From CAXBNV01 sp963977185 (GTDB taxonomy: Bacteria; Pseudomonadota; Gammaproteobacteria; JAGOUU01), in assembly GCA_963977185.1 (NCBI GenBank), contig CAXBNV010000005.1, positions 1 through 64,000 of the forward strand: a stretch of 64,000 nucleotides of DNA. Direction: 5' to 3'. Positions 8,056-16,706 of this stretch are shown here, piece by piece. A program made the translations under genes and the position numbers. The notes beneath the pieces are model-generated. The model did no database searches. It was given only the letters and a program-made list of their open reading frames with translations, and had not been told where the DNA came from. Each line of letters opens with the position of its first letter. The first letter of the stretch is position 1.

Positions 8056-9294
8056 ATGATTTTTAACACAAAGAATATTATTTTACCAGAGCCTGGTAAC
8101 ATTGCAAAAGAGCATAGCTCAAAATTACAAATCTATATTGCAGATTTAATTCAAAAATCTCCAAATAAATGGATTAGTTTTAAAGATTATATGCAAGCAG
8201 CGTTATATACTCCAAATTTAGGTTATTATGTCGCAGGCCTTGAAAAATTAGGTTATGCAGGTGATTTTATTACTGCACCAGAGATATCGCCTTTATTTGG
8301 ATATACTATAGCAAACTCTCTATCACTTATTATTCAAGAAAACCCAAATTTCAATATATTAGAATTTGGTGCTGGCTCTGGAAAGTTAGCTTATGACATC
8401 TTATCTAGATTAAATACTTTAAAAACGTTGCCATGTAACTATTATATATTAGATGTAAGCCCTGATCTTAAACAAAAACAAAAAAACTTATTTAAACAAT
8501 TGTCTAAAAATATTAAAGATAAAATTATTTTTTTAAGTTCACTTCCAGAAAACTTTGATGGCATTATTTTAGCCAATGAAGTAATAGATGCGATGCCTGT
8601 TAATTTATTTGAAATTGATTTTACCAATAAAAATAACATTGCGGAAATAGGAGTTAGCTTAAATTCGCAAGTTATAAATAAAGAACAGCAAATTATATTT
8701 AATAAAAATCAACATATAGACTCTAAATTCAAGGACTATATCAATAATAAAATCTTACCTAATATCGACAGACAAGAATTAAAAAAGAAAAACATAACAA
8801 AATATTTAATAGAATATAATTACCAAGCAGAGTTATGGATTGATACTATTAGTAAAATTTTAAATTCAGGTTTAATTTATATTATTGATTATGGATTTAA
8901 TAAGAAAGAATATTATCATCAAGATAGACACCAAGGCACCCTACAATGCCATTATCAGCATCACTCTAACTCAGAGCCTCTTTGGTATCCAGGGTTACAA
9001 GATATAACTACTCATGTAGACTTTAATAACATTGCAGAAATTGCTTTTAATAATTCATGTGATATTGAAGCCTATATTTCTCAAGGCCATTTTTTAATTT
9101 TAAATAATATTCAAAACTTTATTAATGACATAGATATATCAGAAAATGCAAAACTAAAACTCTCACAAGACATAAAAAAATTAACTATGCCTCATGAAAT
9201 GGGAGATTTATTTAAATTTTTAATTATTAGTAAAAATTTAAATAAAGAATATTTTATTAATTTAGATATGTTTAATAAAAAATATATTTTATAA
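8056..9294 (+). CDS. SAM-dependent methyltransferase, MidA/NDUFAF7 family (DUF185)
   Basis: This 412-residue class I methyltransferase resembles mitochondrial NDUFAF7/MidA, which methylates an arginine of a complex I subunit; the bacterial substrate is unknown. Evidence is the N-terminal ISFKDYMQAALYTPNLGYY, the GDFITAPEISPLFG block, the SAM motif LEFGAGSGKLAYDIL, and ANEVIDAMPVNLFE with LIYIIDYGFNKKEYYH. No Shine-Dalgarno sequence precedes the ATG. Legionella and Coxiella relatives carry this family near folate genes, as far as I recall. It is convergent with the phospholipid-transport operon. Confidence 0.9.
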   Translation: MIFNTKNIILPEPGNIAKEHSSKLQIYIADLIQKSPNKWISFKDYMQAALYTPNLGYYVAGLEKLGYAGDFITAPEISPLFGYTIANSLSLIIQENPNFNILEFGAGSGKLAYDILSRLNTLKTLPCNYYILDVSPDLKQKQKNLFKQLSKNIKDKIIFLSSLPENFDGIILANEVIDAMPVNLFEIDFTNKNNIAEIGVSLNSQVINKEQQIIFNKNQHIDSKFKDYINNKILPNIDRQELKKKNITKYLIEYNYQAELWIDTISKILNSGLIYIIDYGFNKKEYYHQDRHQGTLQCHYQHHSNSEPLWYPGLQDITTHVDFNNIAEIAFNNSCDIEAYISQGHFLILNNIQNFINDIDISENAKLKLSQDIKKLTMPHEMGDLFKFLIISKNLNKEYFINLDMFNKKYIL

Positions 9295-9358
9295 AGCTTA
9301 GTATTAAATTTTCTCAAGCAACAACACGCAGTATTTTTATTACATATATTAAAAATAT

Positions 9359-9985
9359 CTAAGTATGTTTTGCAATATCGTTACTAAATTTAGCTATATT
9401 CTTACTCATAACTTCGGCTATAGCTAAATAAGTCGTATTTTTGTTTGATAAATTTGCGTCAATGTAATCTATATATTTACTTGAAAAACTAGCAATAACT
9501 TTGTTCTTATTATTTAAAATAGACCATTGAACAGATAAAATACTTTTTAATCTGTTTTTTTTAATTATTTTATTTTGAAATTTTTGTATATTTATTGCAA
9601 CAGTATAATCATTATTAGTAAATTTTCTAAACCTATAAGGAACAGACATGATTTTGCTTTTTCTATTAAAATAATAATTATTTAAATTATTAATTAAAGC
9701 AGATTCAATATTACTATCTAATTTTTCATCCCATTGATGAAATTCACTAATTTGAACTTTATTTTTACATTGTAAAACAATATCTTTTGATTTTAAAACC
9801 TGGCTAATTGAAATTGGTCCTATTGCAATAGTGCCTTTAGTACTTATATTATAACTACTGTAATTCTTATCAGCAATTGATAAAGAATAATACTCTGTTT
9901 TTTTACTACTGCATGATGATAAAAATATAAAAGATATTAATAATAATATCTTTTTATATTTAATAACTTTAAAAAATTCACACAT
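9359..9985 (-). CDS. PqiC-like ABC transport auxiliary lipoprotein
   Basis: The 208-residue product begins with a short basic stretch, a hydrophobic core and the lipobox LSSC, so it should be a lipoprotein, probably in the outer membrane. The segment GTIAIGPISISQVLKSKDIV followed by ISEFHQWDEKLDSNIESAL matches the DUF330/PqiC family, outer-membrane partners of MCE lipid-transport systems. Its ATG overlaps the mlaD-like stop as TAATG, implying translational coupling. Its place as the last of four genes suggests it completes the export or import route across the periplasm. Confidence 0.85.
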   Translation of the reverse strand: MCEFFKVIKYKKILLLISFIFLSSCSSKKTEYYSLSIADKNYSSYNISTKGTIAIGPISISQVLKSKDIVLQCKNKVQISEFHQWDEKLDSNIESALINNLNNYYFNRKSKIMSVPYRFRKFTNNDYTVAINIQKFQNKIIKKNRLKSILSVQWSILNNKNKVIASFSSKYIDYIDANLSNKNTTYLAIAEVMSKNIAKFSNDIAKHT

Positions 9986-10791
9986 TATCTTTTCCCAAAA
10001 ATTATTGAATTAGGATTTCTCTCAATAGTATTAGCTGCATCATTAACAGAGTTAGATGCATTAACAATACTCATTAATGCTTCATTTATATTTATCATTA
10101 ACTCAGATTTATTATTCAAAGTTCCTTCCATATTATACAAAATATGATCTAATTTTTTGGCAATAATAGATAAATTCTGTAACGTACCTTCAACATCTCC
10201 TTTAATCATAGCAGTATTAAACTTATCTAATAAGTTATTTAAGCCTTCTCCTATTTGCTCAAAAGGAAACTTATCTAGTTTTTTTGCAAACATACTTAAT
10301 TCTGATGCTTGCGTTGGTATTTCTTTATAAGGATATTGTTCTATATTATTATAAAAAACACTATGCACCTTAGGTGTAAAAACCAAATCAACCTCTAGCC
10401 TTCCTGTTATAAAACTTTGATTATGTAACCTTCCTTTAAGGCCGTTGTTAATAAAAATAATTATAGGATTTTTATTACCATTATTTTGGCCGTCATATTT
10501 TATTAATTTAGCATCTATATCAACTAATACTGCCGCTTGAGAATGGGCACTTCCATCTTCAGTTGAGTTTACTATTAATGAAACCTCTGTAACTTGACCT
10601 ACTTTAACTCCTAAAAAATTTACTGGAGCTCCAGGTCCTAATCCACTTACAGAGTTATTAAAATACATAATATATTTTTCTGTTTTAGCAAAAAAATTTG
10701 TTGAGAGTAATAAAAAGCTTACAACAACAGCTAAAATCATTGCTCCTAGAATAAACATTCCTAGTAAAAAATTTTGATATCTATCTTCCAT
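9985..10791 (-). CDS. mlaD: MlaD/PqiB-type MCE domain protein
   Basis: This is a periplasmic substrate-binding MCE protein of a phospholipid ABC transporter, anchored by one N-terminal membrane segment (about residues 10-30). The MCE domain follows (MYFNNSVSGLGPGAPVNFLG and VKVGQVTEV, with GRLEVDLVF at its end). The remaining residues (about 160-268) are a helical tail ending ERNPNSIIFGKR, a tail typical of single-MCE proteins paired with PqiC lipoproteins. The 268 residues exceed E. coli MlaD (183). It lies between the ATPase and lipoprotein genes. Confidence 0.9.
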   Translation of the reverse strand: MEDRYQNFLLGMFILGAMILAVVVSFLLLSTNFFAKTEKYIMYFNNSVSGLGPGAPVNFLGVKVGQVTEVSLIVNSTEDGSAHSQAAVLVDIDAKLIKYDGQNNGNKNPIIIFINNGLKGRLHNQSFITGRLEVDLVFTPKVHSVFYNNIEQYPYKEIPTQASELSMFAKKLDKFPFEQIGEGLNNLLDKFNTAMIKGDVEGTLQNLSIIAKKLDHILYNMEGTLNNKSELMININEALMSIVNASNSVNDAANTIERNPNSIIFGKR

Positions 10792-10828
10792 AATTTATTT
10801 CAATATTTTAATTTATTATATTGTTATT

Positions 10829-11569
10829 TTAATGAGCATTAATAAACTCTTGTACTTTATTATATTTAGAATGCATCAAAACATCCAGGGTTCCTAATTC
10901 TAAGAATGTTTTTTTTGTATTATCTAGAAATAATATATTGTCTGAAAGTTTTTTTATACTTCCAACTTCATGTGTAACTAATACTATAGTAGTACCTAAA
11001 TTATCTCTAATACTAAGTATTAAATCATCTAATTTTTCAATTGTCACAGGATCTAATCCAGCATGAGGCTCATCAAAAAACAAAATTTCAGGATCTAATG
11101 CTAAAGCTCTTGCTAATGCTGCCCTACGTTGCATCCCACCACTTAATTCATAAGGAAAATAACTTTCATAGCCAGAAAGATTTACTAAAGACAGCTTATA
11201 CTTTACTATTTTAGATATCATTTTTGGACTTAATTTGCTAAATCTAGATAAAGGTAATGAAATATTTTCTTCAATAGTCATGTAGCTCCAAAGAGCACTA
11301 TTCTGAAATAAAACGGCAAAATAACGTTTAAGACTTTGATCTACAGCATCACCACGCCATAAAGATTTATTTTTTATAGAAACATTTCCTTTTGTTGGCT
11401 GTAAAAATCCTGTAAGAGCTTTTAAAACTGTGCTTTTACCACAACCTGATGGTCCCATTATAGTAAATATTTCTTGCTGCTTTATAGCAAAGTTTAAATT
11501 TTGCTGTATAACTTTAGTATCATGCTGTAATAATAAATTTTCAACTTTAATAATTATATCATTCATCAT
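10829..11569 (-). CDS. mlaF: phospholipid ABC transporter ATP-binding protein MlaF
   Basis: This cytoplasmic ATPase powers the MCE lipid transporter. The 246 residues contain a Walker A GPSGCGKST, a Q-loop (VLFQNSALWSYMTIEENI), the ABC signature LSGGMQRRAALARAL, Walker B ILFFDEPHAGLDP, and the H-loop VLVTHE. LSGGMQ with AGLDP is characteristic of MlaF-type ATPases. Translation may begin at either of two adjacent ATG codons. One base separates it from the permease stop upstream, so the two are tightly coupled. Confidence 0.95.
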   Translation of the reverse strand: MMNDIIIKVENLLLQHDTKVIQQNLNFAIKQQEIFTIMGPSGCGKSTVLKALTGFLQPTKGNVSIKNKSLWRGDAVDQSLKRYFAVLFQNSALWSYMTIEENISLPLSRFSKLSPKMISKIVKYKLSLVNLSGYESYFPYELSGGMQRRAALARALALDPEILFFDEPHAGLDPVTIEKLDDLILSIRDNLGTTIVLVTHEVGSIKKLSDNILFLDNTKKTFLELGTLDVLMHSKYNKVQEFINAH

Positions 11570-11570
11570 A

Positions 11571-12713
11571 TTAAAATTTCACTAAACTAAAAAATATTGT
11601 AAAAATAGCATCAAATATAACAATATAAACTATGGATGCAACTACTGTATTTGTTGCTGAATTTCCAACATCCATGGCTTTTTTACCAGAGTTAATACCA
11701 TAATAGCAACCACAAAGGGCAATAACAAAACCAAATGCAAATGATTTTATTATTCCAACTATAAAATCATTAACACCTAAAGCATATATCGTTTGACTAT
11801 AATATTCCGTTACAGAAATATTTGTAGTTGAACATGCTATTACTGCACCTGCTATTAAACCTATTATATCAGCATATATTGTTAACAACGGCATCATTAA
11901 AATTAAAGCTAAAGTTCTTGGTAACACCAAAAAATGCATAGGATTTATATTAAAACTACTTAAGGCATCAATTTCATCATTAGAGTTCATCGTTCCTAAC
12001 TGGGCTGCATAAGCGGCCCCAGTTCGTCCTGCCATAACAATTGCTGCCATTAGAGCCCCCATATCTCTAAGTATCCCAAAACCTATTAAATTAGCTATTA
12101 AGATTTCTGCCCCAAAAGCTTCAAGCTGAACTAATCCAACATATGCTAAGACTACTCCAGATAAAAAACTTATTAAAGTTATAATAGGTAAAGCATCAAT
12201 ACTAGAGTTGCACACTAATTCTAAATAGTCTTTAGATCTAAATCTTACTTTACCTTTAACAAATAATACATGTGCAAAAACCCATTCACCAAAAAACTCC
12301 ACAAATTTTTTTGTTTTTTTTACAGGGTCTGATGACAATAATCTATTAGCCAAACTCTTATGTGACTTCTCATTATTATTATTTTTTATACTAGTAGATG
12401 TTTGCTCATTACTGATATTATTACTTAAATAGTCATCTTTCGATAATTCTACTAGTTTTATAATTTTATCTGGTAAACAATCTAAGTTTATAATTAAATT
12501 ATTTTTTTTAGCATATTTCAAAATATCTAATAGAATAACAACAAAGCTACTGTCCCACTTAGTATTTTCATCTAATTTAATTTTAATAATGTGATTATCT
12601 TGTAGCTTTTCAAATATCATATCGCTTTCTTGTAATTCAGACCAAATAGTCCAATTACCTGAAAAAGCTAGTTCTTTTGACGAAAAATCAAAATTAACAA
12701 ATCCTTTTTCCAT
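11571..12713 (-). CDS. mlaE: MlaE-family permease with N-terminal STAS-like domain
   Basis: This is the inner-membrane permease of the lipid transporter. Residues about 1-100 resemble a STAS domain (FSGNWTIWSELQ opening, no membrane segments), which in E. coli is a separate protein, MlaB. A polar linker follows, then the MlaE fold with five or six membrane segments and the family signature (GAEILIANLIGFGILRDMGA, VMAGRTGAAYAAQLGTM). The 380 residues equal a MlaB plus MlaE fusion. It is the first gene of the four-gene operon. Confidence 0.93.
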   Translation of the reverse strand: MEKGFVNFDFSSKELAFSGNWTIWSELQESDMIFEKLQDNHIIKIKLDENTKWDSSFVVILLDILKYAKKNNLIINLDCLPDKIIKLVELSKDDYLSNNISNEQTSTSIKNNNNEKSHKSLANRLLSSDPVKKTKKFVEFFGEWVFAHVLFVKGKVRFRSKDYLELVCNSSIDALPIITLISFLSGVVLAYVGLVQLEAFGAEILIANLIGFGILRDMGALMAAIVMAGRTGAAYAAQLGTMNSNDEIDALSSFNINPMHFLVLPRTLALILMMPLLTIYADIIGLIAGAVIACSTTNISVTEYYSQTIYALGVNDFIVGIIKSFAFGFVIALCGCYYGINSGKKAMDVGNSATNTVVASIVYIVIFDAIFTIFFSLVKF

Positions 12714-12833
12714 ATTTTTGCTGATACATATCCTTACTGGTTAGTTTGAAAAAAAACTGATGGTTTACTATTATAAAAATATCAGCTATAAATATTAGTT
12801 ACTTTTTAAAATTTTTATTACTTCTATTATATT

Positions 12834-15092
12834 ATGAAAAAAATCTCCATATCAAAAACTTTTATTATTATATTAATAGTTTTAATTGCTATGTTTATAT
12901 CTGGCTCATACCTAATGGGTAATATGGCAGAAAAAAACTTAAACCACACTGTAAGACAACTTGCAGATAAAGGAATTAATATATCAAAATATCATAAAGG
13001 AATATTTAGTTCATCTTTATCTATATCTGCTGGGCCAATGAGTGTAGCTAAAATACATATAACTCATATGCCAATTATAATAAATTATAATAATTTATTT
13101 AATAAAAAGATTTTTATCTTACAAGCTTTTGGCGATGTAAAAATGTATAACTCAAAAGATAAAGTATCTTCTCAAGAAATTTTAGTTAATTTAAATGGCA
13201 ATATAGATACTAGATTTAAAATTTACTTATCTCAAAGTATTATTAACTCATTAAAAGTGATAAATGGAAAACTAGAAGATAATGCAATTACTGGAAGTTT
13301 AATGATTAATGCATCTTCTGAAAACTTTATAAAAGCAAGACTTCAATCATCTGCAAATTTAAATAATTTAAATTCTAATATCATACCTTTCTTAACATTT
13401 AAAGTTGATAACTTATTGTTAAATCTAAATATTTACATAGAAAAAGATAAATCTAATGATGATTTTCATAATAAAACCGTATTTAAAATTAAGTTAGAAG
13501 GAATAAATTTACCTAGCATCCAATCAAAAATAGATAATATAACTGCTGATATTACTCTTATACCACAAACTTTAACCCCTGCTTTAATAGCGCAAACTAT
13601 TTTTGTAAGCCCATGGAGTCTTTTGAATTTAATTAATACTGATATTAATATTAATTTTAATGACGTATCTTCGAAAATATTAACTCAAAATAATTCCGAT
13701 AAAGCAATAGAAAATATTAATTTTCATTTTGCTTTTAATGGATACAACGACAATATAAAAAGCAAATTAGAGCTTATATTTAAGGAAATAAATACTAAAT
13801 TATTAAATTCTAAATTTATAGGCTTTCAAACAGCTCTTGATGTACAAAAAAGTTTAATCTTTAAAGATCTACCAGATTTACTATCTAAACTTCAAAATAC
13901 TGCAATAAATAATTATGGTGATAATTTTGCAACAAACCCATTAAATATAACTCCTGAAGAAATGAATAATTATCTTTTAAAAATACAAAGTTTAATGTAT
14001 TCATTAAAAGTTGATCAATTTAGTATTAGCAAACCTGAATTTGGTAACTTAACTTTAAACGAGTTACATTTATTAACAAATATGAACCAAATAAAAAATA
14101 ATATTCATGTTAATAATGATGTTTTATTAAAAAATTTAGAATGGTCTAATAAATTAAAGAATTCTCTTGTTTCTGGAAAACTAGAGAAAACAAATATATC
14201 AGGACAATATAAGTCAAATCTTTCTAATTTTTTATTAAAACAAGACGATCAAGCCATATATTCTGCCTCTGGCCAGATGCCATTATTACAATTTAACTCA
14301 CTTGGGAATAATCTCATTATTGATAGCCTAAGTTTCAAAGCTAATGGAAAAAATAATAAAGATACAGCAGATTTATCATTGAAAGATATAAAGTATAATA
14401 ATGAACAATATAATGCTATAAATCTAGATTCAAATGCTTATAATATAGATCCTAATCTTTTCTCAGTTATTTTAACGCATCTAGTTTCATCAGAGGCTTT
14501 AAATCAAAATGGAATTATTAACAATATTGATAACGTCATTGAGATCAATAGAATTAATACAACAAATTTAGCAAGAATAATCCAAAAAGGTTTTAAAGTT
14601 TCTCAAGATTTTTCGATGATCTTTCCTAAAAATAACAATCAAAAATTTATATTTAAATTAGCTCTTAATTTAAATCCAAATAAAGAAAACCTAAGTAATA
14701 TGACTCAAGATGATTTAATTAATTTAATATATAAAAATGTCATACTAGATATCCATTTAGATATTCCTGTCTTTTTATATAATAATTTAATAAGTTTAGT
14801 AAAAGAACAAAAAAATTATCTTCCCAACGGATTAAAAGAAATTATGCCTAGTTTTTTAGAAAAGTTAAAAACAAAAAATGTGATAATATCTAATTCTGGC
14901 AGTTATAAAATAATCATCAATTATAAAAAAATGACCTACTATATTAATAATCAAAATTTATTTAGCATAATATCAACCGAAAATACAAAGCAACAAAGTC
15001 CGCAAAATTCTACATCATCTCAAGAACAAAATAATAGGCTCCATGATAAAACTTCTGATTTGTCAAAAAAAATGGGCATTAACAAAAAATAG
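12834..15092 (+). CDS. large DUF945/YdgA-like membrane-anchored protein
   Basis: The 752-residue product has one N-terminal membrane segment (about residues 8-30) and a long, mostly beta-type polar region, so it is probably periplasmic and anchored in the inner membrane. The stretch ISKYHKGIFSSSLSISAGP near residue 50 fits the conserved YHRGxFSS-like motif of DUF945 (E. coli YdgA), and the overall layout and Asn-rich character agree. The molecular role of DUF945 is unknown. It is longer than YdgA (about 500). It is divergent from the Mla operon and convergent with the sRNA. Confidence 0.65.
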   Translation: MKKISISKTFIIILIVLIAMFISGSYLMGNMAEKNLNHTVRQLADKGINISKYHKGIFSSSLSISAGPMSVAKIHITHMPIIINYNNLFNKKIFILQAFGDVKMYNSKDKVSSQEILVNLNGNIDTRFKIYLSQSIINSLKVINGKLEDNAITGSLMINASSENFIKARLQSSANLNNLNSNIIPFLTFKVDNLLLNLNIYIEKDKSNDDFHNKTVFKIKLEGINLPSIQSKIDNITADITLIPQTLTPALIAQTIFVSPWSLLNLINTDININFNDVSSKILTQNNSDKAIENINFHFAFNGYNDNIKSKLELIFKEINTKLLNSKFIGFQTALDVQKSLIFKDLPDLLSKLQNTAINNYGDNFATNPLNITPEEMNNYLLKIQSLMYSLKVDQFSISKPEFGNLTLNELHLLTNMNQIKNNIHVNNDVLLKNLEWSNKLKNSLVSGKLEKTNISGQYKSNLSNFLLKQDDQAIYSASGQMPLLQFNSLGNNLIIDSLSFKANGKNNKDTADLSLKDIKYNNEQYNAINLDSNAYNIDPNLFSVILTHLVSSEALNQNGIINNIDNVIEINRINTTNLARIIQKGFKVSQDFSMIFPKNNNQKFIFKLALNLNPNKENLSNMTQDDLINLIYKNVILDIHLDIPVFLYNNLISLVKEQKNYLPNGLKEIMPSFLEKLKTKNVIISNSGSYKIIINYKKMTYYINNQNLFSIISTENTKQQSPQNSTSSQEQNNRLHDKTSDLSKKMGINKK

Positions 15093-15170
15093 CGGCAGAA
15101 AACAATTAATATTGTTTGATTTATATTTAGAACTATCAGATAATGATTATTCAGGACAAAATTGCTTGGA

Positions 15171-15360
15171 AGAAAAAAGATAAGCTTTATAATATATAAA
15201 GCTTATCTATCAAAGGTTACCTGCTAAATTGGACATCCATGCCCTTGTTATAATTTCCATTGACTATCCTTGTCCTGAACATTCCTAGTTCAAACTAATC
15301 CCTAAAAGAAAGCTTCTCCGTGCTTCCATAATCAGAATGATACCATCCTTAAAAAACTAA
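15171..15360 (-). ncRNA. rsmZ: candidate RsmZ/CsrB-type CsrA-sequestering small RNA
   Basis: Nine GGA triplets occur on the minus strand within 113 bases (15236-15348). Four lie in small hairpin loops: 15308-15326 (loop with CGGAG), 15276-15292 (TGAAC stem, loop TAGGAAT), 15262-15274 (loop AAGGATA) and 15231-15244 (loop ATGGAT). This is the hallmark of RNAs that titrate CsrA/RsmA. An intrinsic terminator ends it at 15178-15208. It lies just downstream of fdxA, and P. aeruginosa rsmZ also neighbours fdxA. A GacA/LetA-like box lies about 190 bases upstream. The 5' end near 15350-15365 is a guess; no convincing -10 box was identified. csrA is not in the window. Confidence 0.8.
15178..15208 (-). 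terminator. intrinsic terminator of the RsmZ-like RNA
   Basis: A perfect 13-bp stem (AGATAAGCTTTAT) with a five-base loop is followed on the minus strand by TTTTTTCTT. On the plus strand no U-run follows, so it serves leftward transcription and not the DUF945 gene. Confidence 0.88.
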
Positions 15361-15539
15361 ACAACTAGGCCAATAAGCTGAAATTTCATAAAAAAATCAT
15401 TTTTTTTAATTATAATTGATCCGCTTAATTATGTAATCTATTTTTTCTTTATTTTTCAGCAAGTTACAACAAGGTTAAAAATAAACAGTTAATCTCATCC
15501 ATTTATCTTAACCTGTAAGCGCAAATAACCTAACCCGTT

Positions 15540-15557
15540 TGTAGGATATTTCTTACA
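15540..15557 (-). promoter_or_regulatory. Gac/Let-type upstream activating sequence
   Basis: TGTAGGATATTTCTTACA matches the GacA/LetA palindrome TGTAAG-N6-CTTACA with one mismatch and the exact spacing. It is centred about 190 bases upstream of the likely start of the RsmZ-like RNA. That is the distance known for rsmY and rsmZ in Pseudomonas and Legionella. It lies in the short gap after the fdxA stop. Confidence 0.75.
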
Positions 15558-15573
15558 GATACTTAAGGTTATT

Positions 15574-15897
15574 TTACTCTTCTAGGTATTGTAGCTTATC
15601 TGCAACATCTTCCCATTCTTTAGCATCTGCTGGAGAATCTTTTAGCGTATTGATTTCAGGCCATTTTTTAGCGAGTCTCGTATTTAAATCTAAAAACTTT
15701 TTATTTTCTTCAGTCAGATCATCTTCTGAGAATATTGCATTAATAGGGCACTCTGGTTCACATAATGCACAATCTATACATTCATCTGGATCGATTACTA
15801 ACATATTAGGCCCTTCTTTAAAACAATCAACAGGGCAAACTTCAACACAATCCGTATATTTACATTTAATACATTTTTCTGTAACAACAAAAGTCAT
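15574..15897 (-). CDS. fdxA: 7Fe ferredoxin FdxA
   Basis: This is a small cytoplasmic electron carrier with one 3Fe-4S and one 4Fe-4S cluster. Both cysteine sets are present near the N terminus (CIKCKYTDCVEVCPVDCF and CIDCALCEPECP), followed by an acidic helical tail typical of FdxA of gamma- and alphaproteobacteria. I start at the second of two adjacent ATG codons (15897, MTFVV), which has better spacing from AAGGA and matches family members; the first is at 15900. The RsmZ-like RNA and its activator box follow immediately. Confidence 0.96.
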   Translation of the reverse strand: MTFVVTEKCIKCKYTDCVEVCPVDCFKEGPNMLVIDPDECIDCALCEPECPINAIFSEDDLTEENKKFLDLNTRLAKKWPEINTLKDSPADAKEWEDVADKLQYLEE

Positions 15898-16016
15898 CAT
15901 TTATCCTTATTAGAAATTATTAATTAAATTTAAAATAATTATATTATCATAGTGAATTATATAGTATAATTAATTTTAAAATTCACCTGCTATCTATTTT
16001 AATAAAACTTAAAAAT

Positions 16017-16661
16017 ATGCAAGATAAAAAAGCTATAATAATAGGAATCGCAGGCCCTTCGGCCTCCGGGAAAAGTTTATTAGCTTCAACTATTATTAGA
16101 GAATTAGGCTCAAATAAGGTCGCTGTAATTTCAGAAGATTATTATTATAAAGATTTATCTAATATTCCTCAGCACGTTAGAAAGAAGATGAATTTTGATC
16201 ATCCAGAAGCTTTAGATCATAAGCTTCTTGCAGAGCACTTAGCTACTTTACAAAAAGGCGATAATGTAGAAGTTCCTCAATATGATCATTCTTCACACTC
16301 ACGCCTCGAAACTACTAAAACAGTAGGTAACCATTCAATTATAGTTCTTGAAGGTATTTTGCTTTTTGCGGATCCAATTTTAAGAGAATTAATGGATATT
16401 CTTATATTTGTTGATACTCCATTAGATATATGCTTTATTAGAAGACTTCAACGTGACACCATAGAACGAAAAAGAACAGTTGACTCTATTATAAATCAAT
16501 ATACAGAAACAGTTAGACCTATGTATTTACAGTTTATAGAACCATCTAAAAAATATGCGGATATCATAGTACCTAAGGGCGGCAAAAATCGTATTGCTAT
16601 TGATATGATTAAAGCAAAAATGAATGAGCTATTAGAAAATTATAATAATCAAGCAGATTGA
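16017..16661 (+). CDS. udk: uridine kinase
   Basis: Udk phosphorylates uridine and cytidine to UMP and CMP in pyrimidine salvage. The 214 residues include the P-loop GPSASGKS, ISEDYYYKDL, NFDHPEALD, the nucleoside-binding YDHSSHSR, VLEGILLF, and the lid region FIRRLQRDTIERKRT. Length and motifs are standard. The nucleoside transporter nupC follows 45 bases later on the same strand, so uptake and phosphorylation are probably co-expressed. Confidence 0.97.
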   Translation: MQDKKAIIIGIAGPSASGKSLLASTIIRELGSNKVAVISEDYYYKDLSNIPQHVRKKMNFDHPEALDHKLLAEHLATLQKGDNVEVPQYDHSSHSRLETTKTVGNHSIIVLEGILLFADPILRELMDILIFVDTPLDICFIRRLQRDTIERKRTVDSIINQYTETVRPMYLQFIEPSKKYADIIVPKGGKNRIAIDMIKAKMNELLENYNNQAD

Positions 16662-16706
16662 TATTATTTCTTTGAAACTTTCATCATATATTTAAGGCGA
16701 AATTAA

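Noticed and set aside
15099..15117. AAACAAT/ATTGTTT dyad just after the DUF945 gene as a terminator
   Set aside because: Seven weak A/T-rich pairs and no following T-run on the plus strand.
15512..15521. CTGTAAGCGC half-site near the sRNA promoter
   Set aside because: Only one half of the palindrome is present; the full box is at 15540-15557.
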